Positions 27,179-36,097 of a DNA stretch of 64,000 nt are shown in pieces. The stretch covers positions 1,225,924 to 1,289,923 of the forward strand of contig NZ_KB850224.1 in assembly GCF_000369805.1 (NCBI RefSeq). The letters run 5' to 3'. Every line of letters starts with the position of its first letter. Position 1 is the stretch's first letter. This DNA is from Acinetobacter sp. NIPH 2100 (GTDB taxonomy: Bacteria; Pseudomonadota; Gammaproteobacteria; Pseudomonadales; Moraxellaceae). A model generated the notes under the pieces. That model was not told the origin of the DNA and did not search any database. It was given only the letters and a program-made list of their open reading frames with translations. The translations under genes and the position numbers were made by a program.

Positions 27179-27414
27179 GAATAAATTTTCCTGTTGTCTT
27201 TGGCTTTGTTAATAAAATTGGTTTTATTGCAATTAATGTTGAATGATTTATTTAGCTAGACTAGAGACTATTTAGTATTTTTAAAAATATTATTATGAGA
27301 TAAATAATCGTGAATTATTTACTTATTACTCATAAGAATATATTTATAAAAAATAAATATAAGTATTGAATATACGTTTATTTATTCTAAAAACTATTTA
27401 AATACTTCATTCAT

Positions 27415-28353
27415 TTAAACTTTACTATTATGTAATGACTCACTTGGTGACTGTAAAATCTGGCTGCCTGCTGCAACGCTATGGGTGAGCCATACATTCC
27501 CGCCAATAATTGAGCCTTTACCAATGGTGATACACCCTAGAATCGTTGCACCTGCATAAATCACCACATGGTCTTCAACAATCGGGTGACGGGCATAATC
27601 TTTTTTCAAGGCGCCATCTTCATTCAGTTCGAAGCGTTTCGCACCGAGGGTAACAGCCTGATAAATACGTACATATTCACCGATTACTGAGGTCTCACCA
27701 ATCACTACACCTGTACCATGATCGATAAAGAAACCTTTACCAATTTGCGCACCTGGATGGATATCAATCCCTGTAGCGGAATGAGCCAATTCAGAAATAA
27801 TCCGTGAAAGCAGTGGAACACTGTGATAGAGCTGATGTGCTACTCGATGATGGATGATGGCTAAAATCCCTGGATAGCAGAGCAGTACTTCATCGACACT
27901 ATGAGCGGCTGGATCTCCTTCATAAGCAGCACAGACATCTGCATCCAACAAGCGACGGATATCAGGCAAAGTATTGGCAAAGTCTTGTACGATGGTTTGG
28001 GCCAAGGCAACTTGTTGCTCGTAGAGCAGACGATCATTGTTGGAAACAGGGATTTGTTTGACTCGACTTTTGGCTTCATAATTTAAAGCCAGCTTTACCT
28101 GTGAAAATAATTCATTGAGTACGCGGTCAAGGGTATAAGCAATATAGTAATCTTCTGTTTCTTGACGCAGATCGCTGGGGCCAAGTCGCATCGGAAACAG
28201 GATTCCGCAAAGGTCATCTAAGATCGATTTGAGGGCTTCTTTGGAAGGGAGTTCGCGTCCACCAAATTCTTTGATACGATGTTGACGCTCTCTCCATTCG
28301 TGTCGCGCTTGTTGCAAGCCTTCAACGACAGGCTGTATTTTCCATTGGCTCAC
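27415..28353 (-). CDS. Serine O-acetyltransferase (EpsC/CysE type)
   Basis: This 312-residue protein has a helical N-terminal half and a left-handed beta-helix C-terminal half. Hexapeptide-repeat and active-site elements are GIDIHPGAQIGKGFFIDHGT and VVIGETSVIGEYVRI, followed by ARHPIVEDHVVIYAGAT. It makes O-acetylserine, the direct precursor of cysteine. GTG at 28353 is chosen because AAGGA lies six bases upstream; the longer frame begins at a TTG five codons earlier. It is co-oriented with the rhodanese and encapsulin genes, so the unit can both build cysteine and strip sulfur from it. Confidence 0.92.
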   Translation of the reverse strand: MSQWKIQPVVEGLQQARHEWRERQHRIKEFGGRELPSKEALKSILDDLCGILFPMRLGPSDLRQETEDYYIAYTLDRVLNELFSQVKLALNYEAKSRVKQIPVSNNDRLLYEQQVALAQTIVQDFANTLPDIRRLLDADVCAAYEGDPAAHSVDEVLLCYPGILAIIHHRVAHQLYHSVPLLSRIISELAHSATGIDIHPGAQIGKGFFIDHGTGVVIGETSVIGEYVRIYQAVTLGAKRFELNEDGALKKDYARHPIVEDHVVIYAGATILGCITIGKGSIIGGNVWLTHSVAAGSQILQSPSESLHNSKV

Positions 28354-28415
28354 GTGAATTCCTTGCAAATCGAGGTATTGAATAAATCGTAAAATATTCG
28401 CTTAAAAAAGCAGCA

Positions 28416-28925
28416 TTAATCTTGTAACCAAGGTAACTGATGTGTGCGCCAGCCGTTGCTTTGATTACGCTGCTGCAGTTCATTTAAATCACCTTCAAAA
28501 CCTTCCAGCACGTTATAAACTTGTGCAAAACCTGCACTAAAGGCTGCTGTTGCTGCTAAAGCAGAACGTTTACCGCTACGGCACAACAATAAAATGGGTT
28601 TATCTTTGCCGACTTTGCTATCCAGTTCTTTTAAAAAGCGTGGGTTACGGTTAAAGGATGTGCCAGTTGCCCATGCAACATGAATACTTTCAGGCACATA
28701 GCCGACAAACTTACGTTCTTCATTGGTACGTACATCGACGAGAACCGCATGACCTTGTTCTACCAAATACCAAGCTTCGGTCGGTGGCACACTGCCAGTG
28801 AAATCAAGTTCATTTTCTTCAGCATATTGCTGGGCACGTTGCAAGATTTCTTGTGGATTGGTAGATAAACCGTGAATCGTAGATGTCGATTCTGCTATGT
28901 CAGTAGAATCAAATTGAGCATTCAT
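28416..28925 (-). CDS. Rhodanese-domain sulfurtransferase
   Basis: This 169-residue protein carries one rhodanese domain from about residue 40 to 160. It contains VDVRTNEERKFVGYVPESIH and the active-site loop LLLCRSGKRSALAA with the persulfide-forming cysteine. ATG at 28925 has AAGG eight to nine bases upstream; the longer frame adds seven residues without a site. It is the first gene of the encapsulin unit. Rhodaneses accept sulfane sulfur from desulfurases, so it could receive or mobilise sulfur made by the compartment; that link is inferred from position and from the same gene set in other encapsulin operons. Confidence 0.9.
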   Translation of the reverse strand: MNAQFDSTDIAESTSTIHGLSTNPQEILQRAQQYAEENELDFTGSVPPTEAWYLVEQGHAVLVDVRTNEERKFVGYVPESIHVAWATGTSFNRNPRFLKELDSKVGKDKPILLLCRSGKRSALAATAAFSAGFAQVYNVLEGFEGDLNELQQRNQSNGWRTHQLPWLQD

Positions 28926-29049
28926 TTTTATAACCTTTTCATACATCAGCGGGATGATGTTTTTATCTTAGGACTGTTTTTATATTCAGGAAAATAAGCA
29001 AAATTTATTTATATATCTATTTTTGATAAATAATAGCTTTTTATTAACT

Positions 29050-29060
29050 TATTCGGAATA
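29050..29060. promoter_or_regulatory. Short palindrome, candidate regulator site
   Basis: TATTCGGAATA is a perfect odd-centred palindrome in the control region shared by the encapsulin and tau units. LysR-type sulfur regulators such as CysB and Cbl are the obvious candidates but the motif is not diagnostic. Confidence 0.3.
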
Positions 29061-29244
29061 TAGTTTGAAACAGTGTTTTAAAATGAATGTGCTTATTTAA
29101 TTTAAAGATGAAATTATCAATATTAAATATTTTACTTTTCAAATAATGTGAAACATAAATATTAAAAAAGGCAACTTTGGAATTTTAATACGATACAATT
29201 CAAAAAATAGATCTGATGATAAAAGCAGCAAGTAATGATCAACT

Positions 29245-29271
29245 CTTATTCTTATCTAATAATGGAATAAG
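29245..29271. promoter_or_regulatory. Spaced palindrome ahead of tauA, candidate regulator site
   Basis: Perfect arms CTTATTC / GAATAAG with a 13-base spacer, 77 bases ahead of the tauA start. The half sites resemble those of the palindrome at 29050-29060, which supports binding of one regulator to both. Confidence 0.35.
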
Positions 29272-29348
29272 CAACTCACTTTTTCTTATTTTTAATCATA
29301 AAGCATGCCGCATACCATAAGCCTATATTGTTGAAAGATCATCTAATT

Positions 29349-30371
29349 ATGGGCATCAAGAACTCTAAGCCGCTAATTGTTACTGCGATCGTCCTAGTGG
29401 CGATTGTTGCTTTTATTGTCTATCAAAATCAAAAAGATGCTGCACCAACTCAATCTAAAAGTAATAAAGCGGTGGTGATTGCCTATCAAACAGGTGTTGA
29501 TCCAACCAAGGTTGCGCAGGCAAATGGTGATTATGAACGTAATAGTAATCAAGCAATTCAATGGCGTAAGTTTGATGCAGGTTCTGATGTGGTCAATGCA
29601 TTGGCTTCGGGCGATGTGGTGATTGGTAATATCGGTTCTAGTCCTTTGGCTGCAGCAGCAAGTCGTGATTTACCAATAGAAGTGTTTCTTGTGACGGCTA
29701 AATTAGGTGGTTCAGAAGCGTTGGTGGTCAGCAATAAATCTGGCATTCAAACACCGCAAGATTTGATTGGAAAAACCATTGCAGTGCCATTCGTTTCAAC
29801 CACACATTACAGTTTATTGTCAGCTTTAAAGCATTGGAATATTGCTGATAATCAAGTCAAGATCATCAATTTACGTCCACCTGAAATTACTGCAGCTTGG
29901 GAACGTGGTGATATTGATGCGACTTATGTTTGGGAACCTGCTTTAAGCAAAGTCAAAGCCAGCGGTCATGTTTTAACTGACTCTAAACAAGTCGGTGAAT
30001 GGGGTGCACCAACTTACGATCTTTGGGTGGTACGTAAGGACTTTGCCGAGAAAAACCCTGAGTTCTTAAAAGCATTCGTACAAACCAGCTTGAAACAGGT
30101 TGAGGCGTACCAGCAAGATCCAAAAACATTTGAGCAGAATGCTGACAATATTCAGAAAATCGCACAATTGACGGGTTCAGATGTAAAAGACATTCCATTG
30201 TTGCTTTCAGGAAATATTTATCTGGATCTTCAGCAACAGCAAACGACATTGGCGGGTGAATTTGCCAAGAATATCTTTGATACGGCAACGTTCTTAAAAA
30301 GTCAGGGCAAGGTCGATCAAGTGAAGCCTGATTATCAAGAGAATGTGACCACCAATTTCTTACAGCCATAG
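29349..30371 (+). CDS. tauA: Taurine ABC transporter substrate-binding protein
   Basis: This 340-residue protein has an N-terminal hydrophobic segment VTAIVLVAIVAFIVYQ that acts as a signal peptide or anchor. It has a TauA/SsuA-type fold with motifs IAYQTGVDPTKVAQANG, WRKFDAGSDVVNALASGDV and IGKTIAVPFVSTTHYSL. The match to TauA and the downstream tauBCD genes make taurine or a related sulfonate the likely ligand. The start is uncertain: ATG 29349 gives the usual length but has only a weak AAAG upstream, and the frame extends to a TTG at 29328. No terminator separates it from tauB, nine bases on. Confidence 0.9.
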   Translation: MGIKNSKPLIVTAIVLVAIVAFIVYQNQKDAAPTQSKSNKAVVIAYQTGVDPTKVAQANGDYERNSNQAIQWRKFDAGSDVVNALASGDVVIGNIGSSPLAAAASRDLPIEVFLVTAKLGGSEALVVSNKSGIQTPQDLIGKTIAVPFVSTTHYSLLSALKHWNIADNQVKIINLRPPEITAAWERGDIDATYVWEPALSKVKASGHVLTDSKQVGEWGAPTYDLWVVRKDFAEKNPEFLKAFVQTSLKQVEAYQQDPKTFEQNADNIQKIAQLTGSDVKDIPLLLSGNIYLDLQQQQTTLAGEFAKNIFDTATFLKSQGKVDQVKPDYQENVTTNFLQP

Positions 30372-30380
30372 GAGATCGAA

Positions 30381-31172
30381 ATGAGCGTATTAGCTGCCGA
30401 GCATCTTCATTTAACTTTTCCAAAGCAGACGGTGCCTGTACTTCAAGATATTAATCTGAAGATTGAAGAAGGGACTTTGACTGTGATTTTGGGTGAGTCG
30501 GGTTGTGGGAAAACCACCTTGCTGAATATTCTGGCCGGGTTCCAAAAACCGAGTTCAGGTCAGATTAAACTGGATCATGAAGTCGTGACTGCACCTGACG
30601 CACGCCGTGCGGTGGTGTTTCAAGATCATGCTTTACTACCATGGTTAAATGTCTCTGAAAATATTGGTTTTGCTTTACAGCTCAAAGGTTTGAAAGCGCA
30701 AGAGATTCAGCAGCAAGTTGATGCAATCTTGAAAATTGTGGGTTTAAGCCATGTTGCTCAAGCCAATATTTGGGAATTGTCGGGTGGTATGAAGCAACGT
30801 GTCGGTATTGCACGTGCATTGGTGAGCCATGCAGCCTTTATTTTGTTGGATGAGCCCTTTGCTGCCTTAGATGCATTTACCCGTGAAACCATGCAACAGC
30901 TGGTTCTGGATTTATGGATTGAGCAAAATAAGTCGTTCTTCTTGATCACGCATGACATCGAAGAAGCTTTGTTACTGAGCAATCAATTGGTGTTGATGAC
31001 TGCCCGACCTGGCAAGATTGTCGAAACTTTAAAACTGGATTTTGCTGACCGTTATAAGCAGGGCGAATCGATTCGTACAATTAAATCAGATCCGAAATTT
31101 ATTCAATTACGTGAACACTTGTTTGAACGTTTACGGGTGCAGAAACTGGCAGGGCATGAGGTGGCTGTATGA
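30381..31172 (+). CDS. tauB: Taurine ABC transporter ATPase
   Basis: This 263-residue ABC ATPase has Walker A GESGCGKTT near residue 36, signature ELSGGMKQRVGIARAL, Walker B ILLDEPFAALD, and switch His in LITHDIEEALLL. The sequence matches the TauB/SsuB group, and the flanking tauA, tauC and tauD genes fix the role. GGAG lies seven bases ahead of the ATG. Its stop overlaps the tauC start by four bases. Confidence 0.94.
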   Translation: MSVLAAEHLHLTFPKQTVPVLQDINLKIEEGTLTVILGESGCGKTTLLNILAGFQKPSSGQIKLDHEVVTAPDARRAVVFQDHALLPWLNVSENIGFALQLKGLKAQEIQQQVDAILKIVGLSHVAQANIWELSGGMKQRVGIARALVSHAAFILLDEPFAALDAFTRETMQQLVLDLWIEQNKSFFLITHDIEEALLLSNQLVLMTARPGKIVETLKLDFADRYKQGESIRTIKSDPKFIQLREHLFERLRVQKLAGHEVAV

Positions 31173-32047
31173 CGGGTCAAGCGAAAAATACGGCCTATGA
31201 GCTAAGCAAGGCAGATGAGCATCAACAATCTGACAAGCCGTCAGGCTCAGTTGTAAATGCAGTAGCGTCTTTTATTGCTCGCCATCGTAGTTTGGTGTTG
31301 AGTTTATCGAGCGTATTGAGTGTCTTGATCATTTGGTACTTGATCACTGCATTAAAAATTGTCCCAAGTTTATTTCTGCCGAGCCCACAAGCGGTATGGC
31401 AAAAGTTCCTTGAAGTCAGCCAACAAGGCTTTATGAAAGCAACCTTATGGCAGCACTTGGCGGCGAGTATCTCGCGTGTTTTGCTGGCACTTGTTGCAGC
31501 GATCGCGATTGGCGTGCCTTTAGGTTTATGGATGGGGTTGAACAAATGGGTCCGTGCGGTACTTGATCCATTGGTTGAATTATTGCGTCCGATTCCACCG
31601 TTAGCGTATTTGCCATTATTGGTGATCTGGTTCGGGATTGGTGAAACCACCAAAGTACTTTTGATTTTCTTTTCCATCCTTGCATCTGTGATTATTAGCA
31701 GTACGCATGGTGTGCTTAGCCATCAGCTCAATCGTGAACGTGCAGCCTTATCATTAGGGGCGAGCCAGTCACAAGTATTTTGGCATGTGATTTTGCCGAC
31801 TGCGTTACCGCATATTTTAACGGGGATTCGCATTGGTTTAGGTGTGGGTTGGTCAACCTTAGTGGCATCAGAATTAGTCGCGGCAGATCGTGGTATCGGT
31901 TTTATGGTGCAGTCAGCGGCCCAGTTCCTGATTACCGATACTGTGGTACTTGGTATTATTGTGATTGCGATTGTCGCAGTCAGTTTTGAATTATTCTTGC
32001 GTTGGTTACAGAAGCAATTATCTCCTTGGTATGGTCAACAGCTGTAA
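31169..32047 (+). CDS. tauC: Taurine ABC transporter permease
   Basis: This 292-residue membrane protein has about six transmembrane segments after a hydrophilic N-terminal tail of about 40 residues that is longer than usual. The transport loop RAALSLGASQSQVFWHVILP is near residue 190, and the TauC/SsuC segment LLRPIPPLAYLPLLVIWFG near 135. It overlaps tauB by four bases and is followed 30 bases later by tauD. Confidence 0.94.
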   Translation: MTGQAKNTAYELSKADEHQQSDKPSGSVVNAVASFIARHRSLVLSLSSVLSVLIIWYLITALKIVPSLFLPSPQAVWQKFLEVSQQGFMKATLWQHLAASISRVLLALVAAIAIGVPLGLWMGLNKWVRAVLDPLVELLRPIPPLAYLPLLVIWFGIGETTKVLLIFFSILASVIISSTHGVLSHQLNRERAALSLGASQSQVFWHVILPTALPHILTGIRIGLGVGWSTLVASELVAADRGIGFMVQSAAQFLITDTVVLGIIVIAIVAVSFELFLRWLQKQLSPWYGQQL

Positions 32048-32077
32048 GTGCAAATGGTAAAGATGAGAGAGTTAGAG

Positions 32078-32923
32078 ATGACGTTAAATATTGAAATGAT
32101 TAAACCAACAATCGGTGCGATTATTCACGATGTTGATTTAAATACGGCTGATGAACATACCGCACAACAAATTCAACAAGCATTGCTTGATCACCATGTT
32201 ATTTTCTTTCGTAACCAGCAACTTGCACCACACGCTCAAGCTGAACTGGCACGTGGCTTTGGTTCTTTGCATATTCATCCGATCTATCCATCAGTTGCTA
32301 ATGTACCCGAAATCATTGTACTGGACAGCTGGAAACTGGATTTACGTGACAATGAACTTTGGCATACCGATGTGACCTTTAGCCAAAAACCACCATTGGG
32401 CTGTGTATTGCAAGCGATTAAGATTCCGCCTGTAGGTGGCGATACGCTATGGTCGAGTGGGGCAGCTGCATTTGCTGCGCTAGATCAAGACTTACAGAAG
32501 AAGTTAAAAGGCTTAACCGCAACGCATGATATTCGTCAGTCTTTCCCAATTGAGCGTTTTGCGCATAATGATGTTGAGCGTAAAAAACTGGAAGAAACCT
32601 TTAAGCGCAATCCACCTGTTATTCACCCTGTGGTGAGAACGCATCCAGTCACAGGTCAGCCAATTTTGTTTGTCAGCGAAGGATTTACCACGCGTATTAA
32701 TGAATTGGATGAGACGGAAAGTGCTGAGTTGTTGCAATATTTATTTGCACATGCCACCAATGAGCAGTTCCATTTGCGTTGGCAGTGGCAAGCGGGTGAT
32801 GTGGCGATTTGGGATAATCGTTGCACACAGCACAAGGCTTTATTTGATTATGGGGATGCGCATCGAATTATGCATCGTGCCACGATTAATGGTGATGTGC
32901 CGTTTTATCAAGCAGCAAGTTAG
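32078..32923 (+). CDS. tauD: Taurine dioxygenase, Fe(II)/2-oxoglutarate dependent
   Basis: This 281-residue enzyme converts taurine with oxygen and 2-oxoglutarate to aminoacetaldehyde and sulfite. Iron ligands are visible as H96-x-D98 in LWHTDVTF and the distal His in DAHRIMHRATINGD, with the 2-oxoglutarate-binding Arg just after. The N-terminus MTLNIEMIKPTIGAIIHDVD aligns with TauD; the ATG at 32078 is preferred over in-frame GTG or ATG codons at 32048-32063. It is the last gene of tauABCD, so imported sulfonate can be desulfonated directly and the sulfite fed to cysteine synthesis. Confidence 0.93.
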   Translation: MTLNIEMIKPTIGAIIHDVDLNTADEHTAQQIQQALLDHHVIFFRNQQLAPHAQAELARGFGSLHIHPIYPSVANVPEIIVLDSWKLDLRDNELWHTDVTFSQKPPLGCVLQAIKIPPVGGDTLWSSGAAAFAALDQDLQKKLKGLTATHDIRQSFPIERFAHNDVERKKLEETFKRNPPVIHPVVRTHPVTGQPILFVSEGFTTRINELDETESAELLQYLFAHATNEQFHLRWQWQAGDVAIWDNRCTQHKALFDYGDAHRIMHRATINGDVPFYQAAS

Positions 32924-32999
32924 AATTTAGTTTTAATTTTTTGCTTCGATGGAATCTTTCAGAGATCTCATCTTATTTTTGGATAAGCCTTCAGCTGGA

Positions 33000-33124
33000 G
33001 TTACTTTTGTTTTGGCAAAAGTAACCAAAACCATTGTCATCCACAAAACCTGTCTTCTTTCGGTATCTCTTTAAATTAATCGCAGAAATAGCATCTGATT
33101 AATTTCACGCAGGTTGTGGATGAC
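33000..33124. repeat. Nested inverted repeats, probable dispersed intergenic element
   Basis: Three hairpins are visible. A perfect 10-base stem gttacttttg / caaaagtaac at 33000-33025. An outer stem gtcatccaca...acctg / caggttgtggatgac at 33036-33052 and 33110-33124. Inside it a perfect 9-base stem aaattaatc / gattaattt at 33073-33105. It fills the gap between converging tauD and araC-type genes, where it could also act as a two-way terminator. Confidence 0.6.
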
Positions 33125-33188
33125 CTGTAGCACAAGTAATTCCTGAGATATGTTCATTTTATCTAGGTAGGCATTGCGAATTAATCAT

Positions 33189-34283
33189 TTAAGTCAGGTG
33201 AGTCTCTTGTTTATAAACCGAAGGGGCTTGTCCCGTCCAGCGTTTAAAGGCACGTCGGAATTCGCGGAGCTCACTAAAACCCAGTTGTAGGCTGATCTCA
33301 CTCATGGACAGGTTTTGTTCAAGGAGTTGCTTTGCTTTACGTTCCAGTACATTTTGCCGAATTTGTTGAAAACTCAGACCTTCCAATAATAATTGCCGTC
33401 TTAGATGGCGTTCACTGATACGTAAATGCTCAGCAGCTTGCTGCATCTCGAAACGTTCAGGTAATTGCTGTTCAATTAAATGATCGAGTAAATGCACATA
33501 GCCCACCTGATTGAGCTGATCAATTTCTTTTAGGGCCTGCTCACAGATTTGGATGGCAGTTGCATAGTTGGCTGGGCTGTAATTCTTTAAGCCACGTTGC
33601 AACATACTGGTATTAAAGCGGATGATATTTTTAGGACTGTTAAATTGAATCGGGCAGCCAAAAATAGTTTTATATTGTTCTTGGTATTGGTTGGGAAAAT
33701 AGCTGAGTTCAAGACTGATCACATCATCATGATCGCCCAGCATTGCGTTTAAACAGGTGATGATGCTGCTGAATAATTCATCATAAAAGAAGGCTTTCAA
33801 ATCAGCGCATGGGTGAGACTCAGTCACTTCCAGCTCACAGATATCTGTTTGGAGACTAAAGTTGATATTGAGCACGCTGCCAGAAATACGATGGTAACGC
33901 AGCGCAATGTCTAAAGCATCAGCCACGGTTTTGCATGATTGCATGGCAAAACCTAAAATTCCCATTGAAATCAAGCCTTCACTACTTCCAAGTTTTAAGC
34001 CGAGGTCGGGTTGTTGATAGGCTGCAATGGCTTGACGCACAACATCGCAAAGCTGTGGGAAACGAACAACGCCTTGGGTTTGCCGAATTTGAGTAATATC
34101 CAGACCAGAATCCTGAAACCAGACGGCATATTCCCACTGCTGTTGTTCAGCGTAGTGAATCAGACTAGCTAAAATCGTGGGTGGAATAAACTGTTGTTGG
34201 TCATTGTGATAGATGCTGTGTTTAGGCATAAGTCCGTTTTGCCCCCCAAATAAAAGTTCCTTTAACCCTGTTGGGTATCGCAT
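33189..34283 (-). CDS. AraC-family regulator with arabinose-binding-type N-terminal domain
   Basis: This regulator has an OruR/ArgR-type N-terminal domain (PDLGLKLGSSEGLISMGILG, near residues 92-111) and a C-terminal AraC DNA-binding domain with ERHLRRQLLLEGLSFQQIR and SEISLQLGFSELREFRRAFK, then RWTGQAPSVYK. Two starts are possible. ATG 34283 gives 364 residues with weak signal; ATG 34229, preceded by GGGGGG, gives 346 residues and may be the real one. It is divergent from the ceramidase-like gene, with 65 bases between the outer starts, so it probably activates that catabolic unit. Effector unknown. Confidence 0.9.
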   Translation of the reverse strand: MRYPTGLKELLFGGQNGLMPKHSIYHNDQQQFIPPTILASLIHYAEQQQWEYAVWFQDSGLDITQIRQTQGVVRFPQLCDVVRQAIAAYQQPDLGLKLGSSEGLISMGILGFAMQSCKTVADALDIALRYHRISGSVLNINFSLQTDICELEVTESHPCADLKAFFYDELFSSIITCLNAMLGDHDDVISLELSYFPNQYQEQYKTIFGCPIQFNSPKNIIRFNTSMLQRGLKNYSPANYATAIQICEQALKEIDQLNQVGYVHLLDHLIEQQLPERFEMQQAAEHLRISERHLRRQLLLEGLSFQQIRQNVLERKAKQLLEQNLSMSEISLQLGFSELREFRRAFKRWTGQAPSVYKQETHLT

Positions 34284-34348
34284 AATTTTGATTAACTTTC
34301 AACATGCTTTAACACAGTTAGAAAAAGAATTGGGAAAGGAAAGCGCCA

Positions 34349-36097
34349 ATGTATCAGGTGGGTTGGGATAAACAGCAAATTAAAATAACACCGAAAGGCT
34401 ATGCCATGTTTGGTTATGGGCAATGGTCTCATCGTGCCTATGAGCAGCGCACGGCATTATTTGCCCGTAGTCTGAGCATTGTCGATCAACACGGCAATCG
34501 ACTACTGATCTGTTGTCTTGATTTAGGCTGTATTACCCATGCTATGCGTAGCCAAACAGTCGCGCAATTAACTGAACGATTAGGCTCGACATTTGATGAA
34601 AATCAATTGGTATTAACGGCAACGCACACCCATTCAGGGCCAGGCGGCTGCGCGCATGAGGCTTTGTATAATATGCCGACACCAGGTTTTGTACCTGAAC
34701 ATTTAGATGCCATTGTTGAAGCGATTGTACTGAGTATTGAGCATGCGATTGCGGTAGAACAAGATACTGAAATTTTTACCAGCACACAGCATTTTCCTGA
34801 ACAAACACCTGTCGCATGGAATCGTTCAATTAAAGCCTATAACCGAAATCCAGAAGTGCGAATACATTCCGTAGCTGAAACGCATTTGGCATTAAACCGA
34901 GAAATGCAACTGATTGGTTTTTATCGTGAACAGAAATTACAGTCCTTTATTTCTTTCTTTGGTGTACATGCCACCTGTTTGGGAAACACCTTAAAAGCAT
35001 ATGATGGCGATAATAAAGGTTATGCGGCTGCATTTTCAGAGCAGGCTTTAACCCAACAAGGCATTCAAAATCCTGTAGCAATTTTTGCCCAAGCCACCGC
35101 TGGGGATGTATCGCCGCATTTTCATGGTAAAGACCAGCTTAAGATTCGTCGTCAGATTAAAGGTGAGCAGGAGTATCAATACGCACAACAAAATGGACGT
35201 TATCAAAGTGAATTGGCTTTGACGGCTTTACAGCAGGATATTTCTAAAAATCTGGAAAAAGTTGAAGGCAAGATTGATGCCGTTTTGTCCTATGTTGATC
35301 TGAGTAATATTGAGATTCCTGCTGAATTTGCCTATGGACAGCATGATGCCAAAACCAGTCAGCCTTGTCACGGCACTGCATTTTTTGCAGGTACGCCTGT
35401 GGATGGTTTAGGTGCGCCCAAACCATTCATTATGGGGATGCAATTTTTAGCGGATCAACTGCGTAAACATAAACTTAAAAATTCAAATTCAGCAGATTTT
35501 ATTGCTGATCAGCAGCTGTATGCTTCACAAGGACCAAAGCAGATTGTATTGGAAGCAGGCGCTAAAAAGATTTTAGGCCAGCCCATTGGCTTTCCACCCA
35601 GTATTCTTGATCCATTGATTGCCGAGATGAATCGACAAGTCAAAGCAGGCGCGATTCAGGACAGTCCTTTAGTGCCGAACGTTGTTCCCTTACAAATTGT
35701 GCGATTAGGATCTTTGGCACTGATATGTTGTCCGGGAGAATTTACTACGATTGCTGGGCAACGTGTTGTGGCTACAGTGAAACAGACGCTTGCTGCACAG
35801 ACTTCAATTGAAAAAGTTTGGTTCGCTTCATACTGCAATGATTATATGGGTTATGTCACCACCTATGAAGAATATCAAGAACAGGCCTATGAGGGTGGAC
35901 ATACCTTATTCGGGCAATGGACCTTGGCCGCTTGTCAGAGCAAATTCAAAGATTTAACAGAACAATTATTATTAGAAAAACATAAACGTCATTACGATGA
36001 AATGACACGGCCGCAACCCATTCCAAAACAAGAACTCGCAAAACGCACGAATCATGGCAATTTAAAAACTGCCGTCAGCCAAGGAGAGGCAGTATGA
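34349..36097 (+). CDS. Neutral/alkaline ceramidase-like amidohydrolase
   Basis: This 582-residue protein has the N-terminal catalytic domain of neutral/alkaline ceramidases. Zinc-site motifs are THTHSGPGG (residues 92-100) and GVHATCLGN (205-213, His207), with ATAGDVSPHF near 250. Family enzymes cleave the amide bond of N-acyl sphingoid bases. Secreted bacterial ceramidases have signal peptides and about 650-670 residues; this one has no signal peptide and lacks part of the C-terminal domain, so it would act in the cytoplasm and its substrate may be another N-acyl lipid. Its stop overlaps the next start by four bases (ATGA). Confidence 0.85.
   Translation: MYQVGWDKQQIKITPKGYAMFGYGQWSHRAYEQRTALFARSLSIVDQHGNRLLICCLDLGCITHAMRSQTVAQLTERLGSTFDENQLVLTATHTHSGPGGCAHEALYNMPTPGFVPEHLDAIVEAIVLSIEHAIAVEQDTEIFTSTQHFPEQTPVAWNRSIKAYNRNPEVRIHSVAETHLALNREMQLIGFYREQKLQSFISFFGVHATCLGNTLKAYDGDNKGYAAAFSEQALTQQGIQNPVAIFAQATAGDVSPHFHGKDQLKIRRQIKGEQEYQYAQQNGRYQSELALTALQQDISKNLEKVEGKIDAVLSYVDLSNIEIPAEFAYGQHDAKTSQPCHGTAFFAGTPVDGLGAPKPFIMGMQFLADQLRKHKLKNSNSADFIADQQLYASQGPKQIVLEAGAKKILGQPIGFPPSILDPLIAEMNRQVKAGAIQDSPLVPNVVPLQIVRLGSLALICCPGEFTTIAGQRVVATVKQTLAAQTSIEKVWFASYCNDYMGYVTTYEEYQEQAYEGGHTLFGQWTLAACQSKFKDLTEQLLLEKHKRHYDEMTRPQPIPKQELAKRTNHGNLKTAVSQGEAV

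Larger units (their letters stand above)
28926..29348. other. Divergent control region between encapsulin and taurine units
   Basis: This 423-base, very AT-rich region has no coding frame I can support. It must hold the promoters of both divergent units. Two palindromes with TATTC/GAATA half sites are listed separately. Confidence 0.5.

Noticed and set aside
29983-30423. 146-codon minus-strand frame across the tauA/tauB junction
   Set aside because: Shadow frame with no ribosome binding site; both plus-strand genes are well supported.
31222-31677. 151-codon minus-strand frame opposite tauC
   Set aside because: Shadow of a clear membrane permease gene.
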